Below are positions 1 to 6,140 of a stretch of 8,258 bases of DNA, in pieces. Origin of the DNA: Sphingomonadales bacterium (lineage in GTDB: Bacteria > Pseudomonadota > Alphaproteobacteria > Sphingomonadales > Sphingomonadaceae); NCBI GenBank assembly GCA_016714795.1, contig JADKCA010000018.1, positions 1 through 8,258 of the forward strand, read 5' to 3'. The stretch's first letter is position 1. The number at the start of each line of letters is the position of its first letter. The notes beneath the pieces were generated by a model that saw only the letters and a program-made list of their open reading frames with translations, was not told where the DNA came from and searched no databases. The position numbers were made by a program, and so were the translations under genes.

Positions 1-429
1 TTCCGGCCAGCGGTCGGCTCCAGAATTTCCAAAACGCCCGCTGAGGTCGTTCAGATCATCAATGACGGCCTTGAGCGCGGCACGTTTGTTGACGGCACCA
101 TCGACATTGCCATCCGTCAGGACCCAACAATTGATGCGCCAGTTGTCGGATCAACGACGCCGGGCAAACTGCTCTGGCGAACATCTTCTTGGTTCATCGA
201 GAAAAGCACGTCGAGAAGCGACACGATCAGCCCCGCACGGCATATGATCCATGAATGGCTGCATGTTGCGGGGTTCATGCACAAGCGCCAGAATGGCTAC
301 CGCGAAGACGTCGCCTATCTTGTCGGGGATATTGTGCGTCAAATCCTGACGGAGTTGGCGGCGCAAAAGTCAGACGCCAGCATTCTACGAGGACCCTGTC
401 GTATCCGCAGCCCTAGATCGGAGCCTTGA
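1..429 (+). CDS. C-terminal part of a putative metzincin-type zinc metallopeptidase (5' end outside window)
   Basis: The first frame is open from base 1 to the TGA at 427-429, giving 142 visible residues with no start, so the gene begins left of the window. Residues 84-94 (bases 250-282) read HEWLHVAGFMH, an exact HExxHxxGxxH. In metzincin peptidases the three histidines bind catalytic zinc and the glutamate activates water. About 80 residues precede the motif, including GTFVDGTIDIAIRQDP, and a helix-like stretch (REDVAYLVGDIVRQIL) follows. I do not see a clear Met-turn after the motif, and the last 25 residues are basic and low in structure, so the natural end may be altered. No family beyond the zinc motif is recognised. 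The downstream gene overlaps its stop by four bases, suggesting one transcript. An activity as peptidase is inferred from the motif alone. Confidence 0.6.
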   Translation, partial: FRPAVGSRISKTPAEVVQIINDGLERGTFVDGTIDIAIRQDPTIDAPVVGSTTPGKLLWRTSSWFIEKSTSRSDTISPARHMIHEWLHVAGFMHKRQNGYREDVAYLVGDIVRQILTELAAQKSDASILRGPCRIRSPRSEP

Positions 430-1319
430 GCACATTGGAGAAGATTGAATCCCTCTTCCAGCGCCACACCCGGTTCCATCATTTACCTTTTGCGCGACCT
501 TCGGGCGCGCGGGGGCAGGAATGGGAGTTTGGCACCAGACGGCCTTTACCCAACTGGCAGTTGTTTCAAAGTGGCGCTGCTGATGGCGGTGTTTGATGCT
601 ATGGATGCGGAGGAAATGGACCGTCCGCTGAGAATACTGCCGCAGCAGCATGTCGATGCTGGGGGTGTGATCAAGTTGTTCGATAGCGAGATCAGCCTTT
701 ACCCCGCATCAGTTGTGCCAATTGATCCTGACCGCTTCGGATGCGACCGCCACCGACATATTGATCGAGTGAGTCGGGCTGGGCGCTGTGGATCGCATCT
801 TGCGCAAACAACCGCCGGATCTGCACATCGGTCAAAATCTCGCCGACATGATGCGCGATTTCCGCGCCATGCCGGAATCCACCGCCTGCAAGCAGCGCGA
901 TTGGGACGACGCTGAATTGTCTTCCAGCGCTGATCGCGTGGGTCGAACTGGGGGCGCGCGCAAACCCATGCGCACGATCTGGCTAGCTTCACCGCCGCCG
1001 CGTGGACATATCAGCCCAAACCGGAACTGCGCGATTATTAATGGCGGTGCTTCGATAATCGCGCGCGCATCCTCACGCGAAGCGGCATGTTCGTATGAAT
1101 GGGCGCTGGCTCCTGGTGGCGGTACTATTGGCTACACGTTTTCATCAACGCATTGTGTACTCGATTTGGGGGGATGATGTGCGGGAACCACTTGCCCTAT
1201 TCGGCTGGTGTGCGGCGGGCAGCCGGTTGCCCGGTTTTGTCATGGAAACCATCGCTGGCGAAATCGGCCTGCACATGCTGGACGCGCTCGGTATTGAACG
1301 TCCCTCCTCGCCAGACTGA
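426..1319 (+). pseudogene. class A beta-lactamase-like serine hydrolase, broken by several frameshifts and a nonsense codon
   Basis: Pieces in all three frames line up with the class A beta-lactamase-like family (Beta-lactamase2 fold). The start frame at 426 gives LSTLEKIESLFQRHT. The next frame gives GLYPTGSCFKVALLMAVF, where SCFK (559-570) is the SxxK catalytic motif, then GGVIKLFDSEISL. After an extra T near 700 a third frame gives LILTASDATATDILIE, where SDA (737-745) sits at the SDN position. It is followed at once by TGA at 770-772, where the family usually has a residue such as W, then by VGLGAVDRIL and an ADMMRDFRAMPES segment. Later parts scatter over frames, and the end frame gives GRWLLVAVL and FVMETIAGEIGLHMLDALG before the stop at 1317-1319. 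The span is 298 codons, normal for the family, and start and end share a frame. No product can be made as it reads. It may have been a penicillin-interacting enzyme or a related esterase; resistance cannot be claimed. Confidence 0.75.
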
Positions 1320-1349
1320 CCGCAGCGGGATCAGCCGTGTTGAACAATC

Positions 1350-2345
1350 TTGGTCGATAGCCCGCCATTCCCGCGCATCAGCAATCCGCGTGCGGGACTA
1401 CTGTGGACGCTTGCTCGCGCCTTTGTTCTACACGGCGGAAACCAGCATCATCCGCTGGATCGGACTGGGGCTGGCCCGGGCGCCTGTGACCTTGTTTTGG
1501 CAAGGGCGATTGCCGTTATCTGTATTCTGCTGCCTTTCGTGCTACATCAGCGTGGCAAGCCGCTGCGCACGCAGCAGTTCAAATGGCTGGTTTTTCGTTC
1601 GGCCACCGGCACCCTGGCGATGATGTTTTCCATCTATGCCATCGCCCGCCTGCCGCTGGCGACAGCCACCACGCTGTCCTTCACCCGCCCGATGTGGATA
1701 TCGTTGATCGCCTTTGTGGTGCTGAAGGAGCCAATGGGCTGGCGCAAGCTGGCCGCATTGGCGCTGAGCATTTCGGGCGTGCTTTGGATGCTCCAGCCTT
1801 CCGCAGAAATGCCCGATCTCGAGGCCGCCATTGCGGATATTGGAGCGGCGTTCTTGTTCGCTGCGAGCCTCGTCAGCATCCGATATATGACTGCGACGGG
1901 ACCGCCGCTTACCATCGCGATCTACGGCCAACTGCTCGGTCTGCTCTTCACCGCGCCGCTTGCGATCTGGTATTGGCGCTCGCCCGATTTGCAGCAGGCG
2001 TATATCCTACTTTCTGTCGGTGCTGTGGGTGTTTGCACTATGGCTTGCCATGTCAAAGCCCTGCAAGCAGCAGACGCTTCGGTCGTCGGGCCATATGAGT
2101 ATCTTCGGCTTCCTTTTGCCATGGTGGCTGGGAACGCTCTGTTGGGAGAAGTTCCCGGCTGGTTCACTCTGGTGGGGGCAGGATTGATCGTCTCAGGAGC
2201 CTTGATCGCGGCGATGGCAACAAGAACCCGCTCACCAAAGTTCAAAGCCGAGCCACCGATCGAATTCCAGCTACCCGAAAACCACCGGTGGCTTTTGAAG
2301 GAACTGGATTCTGTGGGCAGAGCGATTTCTATTTACAGTTCCTGA
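1350..2345 (+). CDS. EamA/DMT-family inner-membrane transporter with a frameshifted N-terminal segment
   Basis: This 331-residue frame has the architecture of the drug/metabolite transporter superfamily: hydrophobic segments at about residues 52-65, 80-99, 113-126, 134-148, 161-179, 186-207, 218-238, 254-265 and 271-290, with the typical KEP turn (126-128) after the first repeat and GE (266-267) in the second. Such proteins export small metabolites; the substrate is unknown. The start used is TTG at 1350, since a stop precedes it at 1341. Residues about 26-51 are hydrophilic and unlike the family. The +1 frame over the same bases (about 1426-1505) reads LFYTAETSIIRWIGLGL and APVTLFW, which is the expected first helix. 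An extra G near 1426 and a missing base near 1505 explain this. The last 37 residues after the final helix also look foreign. It follows the beta-lactamase-like pseudogene by 30 bases. As written, the protein lacks helix 1 and is probably inactive. Confidence 0.8.
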   Translation: MVDSPPFPRISNPRAGLLWTLARAFVLHGGNQHHPLDRTGAGPGACDLVLARAIAVICILLPFVLHQRGKPLRTQQFKWLVFRSATGTLAMMFSIYAIARLPLATATTLSFTRPMWISLIAFVVLKEPMGWRKLAALALSISGVLWMLQPSAEMPDLEAAIADIGAAFLFAASLVSIRYMTATGPPLTIAIYGQLLGLLFTAPLAIWYWRSPDLQQAYILLSVGAVGVCTMACHVKALQAADASVVGPYEYLRLPFAMVAGNALLGEVPGWFTLVGAGLIVSGALIAAMATRTRSPKFKAEPPIEFQLPENHRWLLKELDSVGRAISIYSS

Positions 2346-2522
2346 CCCGATGGCTATGGGATTGCAACCATCGGCACGGTGAAGCGGAACTTGTGCCGCA
2401 AACTGTTGGCAGCGGATGAATGAGATGCCAGCCCATTCGATTTTGATGATTTGACGTGACCCCCAACCTTCATCCAGTTGCGATTAGAGCCTCGGCATTG
2501 TTGTTGCGTGTGAGCGCGGGTG

Positions 2523-2580
2523 AAGCAAGGGGCTGCGTAGCGTAGCCTCCGGCTATGCGGAGCGCAGCAGCCCCTTGCTT
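2523..2580. repeat. large nested inverted repeat between convergent genes
   Basis: Arms of 14 bases pair perfectly: 2523-2536 (aagcaaggggctgc) with 2567-2580 (gcagccccttgctt). Inside, 2541-2547 pairs with 2551-2557 (one G-T) around a three-base loop. The element lies between the end of the EamA gene (+) and the end of the LuxR/DUF4019 pseudogene (-), so a bidirectional terminator is possible, although no T-run of useful length follows on either side. It could also be a small non-autonomous repeat of the REP or MITE kind. Confidence 0.7.
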
Positions 2581-2633
2581 TAATGGCTAGAAAGGATTGG
2601 ATCATTTTTTTGGATCCCACCATGCAGGCACAA

Positions 2634-3404
2634 TCAGCGGATGAAGTAGCCAACGACACGCCATTCGGTGCCTTCTTTGGCGAGAACGACGGTTTCGACA
2701 GCCCCACGGCGGTTGGCAAAGTTGGTCTGGAACTCCAACAATTCATACTCGCCACTCGGGGCACCGGGGTGAGGTGGCTTTCGTTACTTTGCCGATCGAA
2801 CGGATGTCGGGGCTCCAAGCGGATTTCGTCGCGCGATCGTTGAAGCCCATCTCTGTTGCGAGATTTGCGAACGAAACATGCTGCCAGCTTCGCGCCAACT
2901 ATCGTTCCAATTCCGGGCATCGATCAGCGCAAGCCATTCCCTTGCTGAGGCAGCGCTGGCTGACTGTGTCTGCCCGACATTCGTCAGGGTCTGGGTTTGT
3001 GCGGCAAGCTTGGATGACGCCGTGTCACCCCATTGAAGCTGAGCGCGAGTGCGGCGAAGACTAAAATCAGCACGAGCAATCCCTCCTCCAGCCACGCATA
3101 ACAAGTGATTGCGCTTAGATCTCAACCGGTCGACCGTTCAGTTACTCCGTCCGTTTGAGTCGGCCATCCCAATTTCTTGGGTGCAATGAAATTGGGTGCC
3201 GTTACCTGTGCGCCAGTATGCGCGCTGCTCTGGCGGCTGCTAGAAGCTCGGAGCTTCTGGTTGGCCTCACAAAGCCGGTCATTGATTGTATGAATGGGAG
3301 AGATTGAATTACGCGCGATAGATTTCGCATCATACCCCTGCCGTAGCTTACGGGCGCAAGGTTTCCTTTTCGCGCTTGGTCTAAGTTTCGATGGCTGATT
3401 CCAT
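2634..3404 (-). pseudogene. LuxR-type HTH, membrane segment and DUF4019 regulator, broken by frameshifts and stops
   Basis: Read from ATG at 3404, the frame gives MESAIET, then TAG at 3381-3383, then TKREKETLR. A one-base gain at the GGG run 3352-3354 moves the reading to a frame with GYDAKSIARN and HTINDRLCEANQKLRASSS, the recognition part of a LuxR/GerE-type helix-turn-helix. The same frame later has EEGLLVLILVFAALALS (about 3085-3035), a membrane helix. The first frame then resumes with SAREWLALIDARNWNDSW and QISQQRWASTIARR, and after TAA at 2784-2786 continues with PSGEYELLEFQTNFANRR and EGTEWRVVGYFIR to the stop at 2634-2636. These last parts match DUF4019. The order HTH, membrane anchor, DUF4019 is one I know from sphingomonad proteins annotated with both domains. 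The 257-codon span starts and ends in the same frame. With three nonsense codons and at least two shifts it cannot yield a full product. The function of DUF4019 is unknown. Confidence 0.75.
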
Positions 3405-3422
3405 CCTCAATTCCAGACTTTG

Positions 3423-4355
3423 TTATGTTGAGTGGTGAGGTATGTGCAACATCGCCGCTAGTCGGTCCACCAGTTCACGCCGCTTCCCGGCAGGTAGCCT
3501 GCCCAGGTTGCGTTGCTTCCACAGGACAGACGGCAAGTTCTCGGCATTCGGTATCCCGAGGAGCTCCCAGTCCGGCTCCCCACGCTTGAAGCTGACAAGA
3601 AAATGCCGATGCGCGTCGGGCATGTCGGTGACCATCGCGGCGATGATTGTCTCACGCGCGGCTTCAAGTTCGGTAAGCGCAACCGGTTCTTGCGTCATGC
3701 CCGCGAAACCGCGCGCGAATTCCTCTGCCAGTGGCTTGCGGGTCGGTGCCAGGACTTCTGCCATCGGGCGATTGTGGCTGATGATATAGACAAGGAATGC
3801 GCGCCGGAGTTCGTCTCCTATACCTTCGTGCGCCAACAGGTCGCGCACGTCGAAAAGATCGCGCGGATGCTGGCGGTCGAGCGCTGCCACGATCTTGCCT
3901 GCATAGAGGTCGGCGAAGGACACAACCTGCATTTCAGCAAAGCCGAACTCGTCCTCCACGGTCGGCACCACGGTTGTCACCACGGTATCGTAAACCGTGC
4001 CGCGCAGCACCGGCGTAATCTCGATCTTGATCTGAACGCCTCCGGCGCGAACGATTAGCTTCGTGACGATTTTCTCATCCGCCGAGCGGGACGGATTGAC
4101 CTTCGCGCCGGGGATTCCAGCCTCGATCCGTTCGGCGATCCGCAGCATTGCTGCGTCAATTGCGGCAAGTGATGTGGTGCGATCCTCGACCGGCAGATAG
4201 GTCAGGTCGATGTCCACCGAGAGGCGCGGCATATCGCGCACGAACAGGTTGATGGCTGTGCCGCCCTTGAGCGCGAATGCCGTTTCCTTTGCTACGAAAG
4301 GAATGGTGCGAATGAGAAGCGCGACCTGCTGCCGGTAGGTATCGAGAAAGGCCAT
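3423..4355 (-). CDS. abiEii: AbiEii/AbiGii-family nucleotidyltransferase, toxin of a type IV toxin-antitoxin system
   Basis: This intact 310-residue protein has the nucleotidyltransferase-like motifs of AbiEii: LKGGTAINLF (GG at 31-32), SVDIDLTYL with the metal-binding D48 and D50, IKIEITP around E112, and RDLFDVRDLL at 165-174. The ATG at 4353-4355 lies four bases after the abiEi stop, so the two are one minus-strand operon with the antitoxin gene first. AbiEii toxins are thought to transfer nucleotides to a cellular acceptor and to halt growth, giving abortive phage infection; AbiEi does not bind the toxin directly but counters its effect. All motifs are present and no internal frame problem is visible, in contrast to every larger neighbour. 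The C-terminal half (about 180-310) is helical and variable in the family. Phage defence here is inferred from family, not shown. Confidence 0.92.
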   Translation of the reverse strand: MAFLDTYRQQVALLIRTIPFVAKETAFALKGGTAINLFVRDMPRLSVDIDLTYLPVEDRTTSLAAIDAAMLRIAERIEAGIPGAKVNPSRSADEKIVTKLIVRAGGVQIKIEITPVLRGTVYDTVVTTVVPTVEDEFGFAEMQVVSFADLYAGKIVAALDRQHPRDLFDVRDLLAHEGIGDELRRAFLVYIISHNRPMAEVLAPTRKPLAEEFARGFAGMTQEPVALTELEAARETIIAAMVTDMPDAHRHFLVSFKRGEPDWELLGIPNAENLPSVLWKQRNLGRLPAGKRRELVDRLAAMLHIPHHST

Positions 4356-4359
4356 AAAT

Positions 4360-5142
4360 TCACTTGCCCCCCAGATCGGAAGGCACGGTTATATGGTAAG
4401 TGGGGTCGAGCCTGCCGCCTTTAACGAGGACGCGCTTGCCCGATCCGAGATCAACGCGGACACGTCGAGCCGATCGCAAGCATGGCGGTGGCGGTCAGCA
4501 AAGAACAGGAATAGCCGCTTCACTTTGACGCTGGCGCACGCTTCCAACAGCGATTGCAGGCGGCGCGGACTGAGGTCGCTCAGCCCCTCCATCAGGGCGT
4601 CAACCTGATGGAAGCTTTCGCGCTCGGGCAACTCGTCGAGCAATTCCAGCACGGCCCGTTCCTTGCTCGAATATCGGATCGGCAAGTGCATCCTGCGGCG
4701 CTTAACATGACGGGACCGGCTCTGGTGGTGCATCAGCATCGCCCGGAAACAGCCGTATGCTGTTATGCCACTGGAATTTTACGTCGAGCGGCAGATCGAC
4801 CAGCCATGTCGGCACTCGCTTCGGTCCGTAGAGATGGACCTCCTGCAGCTCCGCCGAGAGATAATGCGCATAGCCCAGTTGTTCGAGCGCGGTGCGCCCG
4901 CCAACGGCTAGCGGTAAATTCAGCAAGGTTTGGAGAGATATGACGGCCTGTTGCCATGTCAGCGGCGTTCGCGAACGGCGATAAACGCGCCGCGCCGGGT
5001 TATCGAGCCATCCGGCACGAACATACTGGCTGCGGAGCGCCGATGAATAGCCGTGGGCTTCCAGCCACCCGGCATCGGCCAGAAGGCCCTCGGGGAGTTC
5101 CTGCTGGAGGCGGTTTAGCTTGTTGTCAGAACGCGTAGCCAT
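4360..5142 (-). pseudogene. abiEi: AbiEi-type antitoxin/transcriptional regulator, interrupted by two compensating frameshifts
   Basis: From ATG 5142 the first frame runs 146 residues: an N-terminal winged-helix region (AGWLEAHGYSSALRSQYVRA, PARRVYRR, LTWQQAVISLQTLL) followed by GGRTALEQLGYAHYLS and VHLYGPKR, typical of the long AbiEi subfamily, then a TAA at 4702-4704. Between 4725 and 4709 the reading moves one frame, to HVKRRRMHLPIRYSSKERA, ELPERESFHQVDALMEGL and SVKVKRLFLFFADRHRHA. Near 4452-4454 one G seems missing, and the original frame resumes with GSGKRVLVKGG and DPTYHITVPSDLGGK to TGA at 4360-4362. The restored product would be about 260 residues, normal for the family. Antitoxin AbiEi represses its own operon and neutralises AbiEii function through its C-terminal domain. 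As read, only the DNA-binding N-terminus would be made. Because the toxin gene is intact, sequencing error is a serious alternative to real loss. Confidence 0.85.
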
Positions 5143-5175
5143 GCTTAGCGTTTTGGCATATTCTCAAACCAATGT

Positions 5176-5191
5176 CGAGTTTATAAAATCG
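5176..5191. promoter_or_regulatory. candidate operator upstream of abiEi
   Basis: The 16 bases cgagtttataaaatcg form a palindrome with seven of eight pairs matched, centred between 5183 and 5184, about 40 bases upstream of the abiEi ATG. AbiEi proteins are known to bind inverted repeats in their own promoter. A TTGACG hexamer on the minus strand (5195-5190) overlaps its distal edge and could be a -35 element, but no convincing -10 lies at the right spacing. Confidence 0.35.
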
Positions 5192-5203
5192 TCAATATAC
5201 TAG

Positions 5204-5219
5204 GTCTGACTTAGCAGAC
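5204..5219. repeat. short inverted repeat upstream of abiEi
   Basis: gtctg (5204-5208) and cagac (5215-5219) pair around a six-base centre. It lies just upstream of the candidate operator and could be a second protein-binding half-site pair, or a small stem after the upstream HTH remnant. Short enough to occur by chance. Confidence 0.25.
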
Positions 5220-5228
5220 TGAGGCGAG

Positions 5229-5357
5229 TCAAACCATAACTACTGCTCGCACACGCCCAACGATGAGTTTGACGGCCTCATAGTGGATGGCATCGACTAG
5301 CGCTGCACGGCAATGCTTGGCCACATCCTCGGCAGTTACCCATGGTTCGGCGACCAT
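5229..5357 (-). pseudogene. remnant of a small excisionase-type HTH protein
   Basis: A 42-residue frame from ATG 5357 begins MVAEPWVTAEDVAKH, which resembles the opening of small excisionase-type DNA-binding proteins (the pattern PWVTAEDVAKHL is common there). Further on, VGRVRA resembles the VGRLWKFK that usually follows the second helix, but the stretch between does not fit in this or another single frame, and the usual C-terminal third is absent. It lies 86 bases upstream of abiEi on the same strand. I read it as a decayed HTH gene. The alternative is a chance ORF whose first 15 residues look familiar. Confidence 0.4.
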
Positions 5358-5742
5358 TGCGCAAACTCTTCTAGACACACTCAAAGTCGTTCAAAATCGT
5401 ATTAATCCGGTGATGCGAAATCGCAATCGCCAGGATATCAGGCGGACGGAGATTTTGCGCTGATTCGCCCGCAAATATCGTCGATGATGGCTCAATTACC
5501 GCCAACTGTGGGTCGGAGAACGCAACAAGGGCGTTGCGTCAGTGCCGGAATGTCAAAATAACTCGCCGCAATAGATCGTCCCGTGTTGGCGTGCGTAGCC
5601 GTCCCTATCCTTATCCCAGTCACTGTATCCCTAAATACGCTGGGGTTAGCAGGCCAAAAAATGCGCTTGCAACGCTCATTCTGTTTGCCAATTGTTCTTC
5701 CAAGGGGGTGTCAACGACTGTCAACCAATGGAAGAAAATGCC
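5358..5742. other. intergenic region without a recognised gene, with two small hairpins
   Basis: No family is recognisable in any frame. Two exact stems occur: tgcga and tcgca at 5414-5425 with an AA centre, and acgcaac (5520-5526) with gttgcgt (5533-5539) around aagggc. The region separates the minus-strand AbiE block from the plus-strand AlpA block, so it should hold divergent promoters and perhaps an attachment site or the relic of an integrase gene, none of which I can identify. A ggaag sequence at 5730-5734 is the likely ribosome binding site for the AlpA-like gene. Confidence 0.5.
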
Positions 5743-5949
5743 ATGTCGAACCTTGAAAGAATCATCCGCCTGAAAACCGTATTGGCCCGCACTGGGCTGC
5801 CCCGCTCCACCGTGTATCGCAAAATCGCCGAAGGCACTTTCCCCCACCAGTTCAAAATCAGCGTCCATGGCACCGGCTGGCGGGAATCCGCCATCAACCG
5901 CTGGATCGCTGATCCGGTATCGTTCCGTGAGGAAGGCGCGTCGCAGTGA
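5743..5949 (+). CDS. AlpA-like helix-turn-helix regulator
   Basis: This small protein of 68 residues (from ATG 5743) has the AlpA pattern: RIIRLKTVLARTGLPRSTVY is the helix-turn-helix, followed by RKIAEGTFPHQFKIS and then GWRESAINRWIADP, the usual W-x-E...W ending. AlpA-like proteins act as small transcription regulators or excisionases on prophages and integrative elements. ATG 5743 was chosen because ggaag lies seven bases before it; an upstream ATG at 5728 would add five residues and has no clear binding site. The stop overlaps the GTG of the next gene (GTGA, 5946-5949), so the two are translationally coupled. It reads cleanly with no frame problem. The presence of this gene marks the region as part of an integrated element, although no integrase is visible in the window. 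Confidence 0.85.
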   Translation: MSNLERIIRLKTVLARTGLPRSTVYRKIAEGTFPHQFKISVHGTGWRESAINRWIADPVSFREEGASQ

Positions 5950-6140
5950 AAACATCACCGCCGATTGATCCAATTTGTGTCCGGATCAACGAAGCTGCTC
6001 CTATGATCGGCGTCGGACGCACCAAGCTCTACGAGCTGATTGCGGGTGGTGAGCTCGAGACGGTGAAGCTGGGCAAATCCACCCGTGTCATCACCGCCAG
6101 TCTCCACCGTCTCATCATGCGGCAGCGCGGGCCGGAATAA
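5946..6140 (+). CDS. small excisionase-type helix-turn-helix protein
   Basis: A 64-residue protein starts with GTG at 5946, overlapping the AlpA-like gene by four bases. Residues about 11-50 carry the DNA-binding pattern of the excisionase family: CVRINEAAPMIGVGRTKLY (helix, turn, recognition helix), then ELIAGGELETVKLGKSTRV, where the last part forms the wing, followed by a final helix (ASLHRLIMRQ). It probably binds element DNA either to regulate genes or to assist excision with an unseen recombinase. The stop at 6138-6140 lies inside the first bases that can be read as rtcR, so its 3' end is exactly at the junction with that fragment. Whether its last residues (RGPE) are native or derive from the junction cannot be told. 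Confidence 0.8.
   Translation: MKTSPPIDPICVRINEAAPMIGVGRTKLYELIAGGELETVKLGKSTRVITASLHRLIMRQRGPE

Noticed and set aside
1583..2098. Open plus-strand frame of 171 codons within the EamA gene
   Set aside because: Shadow frame with no hydrophobic segments; the EamA frame has clear membrane helices over the same bases.
2354..2920. Open minus-strand frame of 188 codons
   Set aside because: It overlaps the DUF4019-coding frame and crosses the large hairpin; the DUF4019 match is in a different frame and explains 2634 onward.
3513..4058. Open plus-strand frame of 181 codons
   Set aside because: Antisense shadow of the intact abiEii gene.
5560..5632. Minus-strand stretch reading YSDWDKDRDGYARQHG, EF-hand-like
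   Set aside because: Acidic spacing partly fits a calcium loop, but the frame closes soon on both sides and the last loop positions do not fit; probably chance.
5620..5973. Open minus-strand frame of 117 codons
   Set aside because: Antisense to the well-supported AlpA-like gene.
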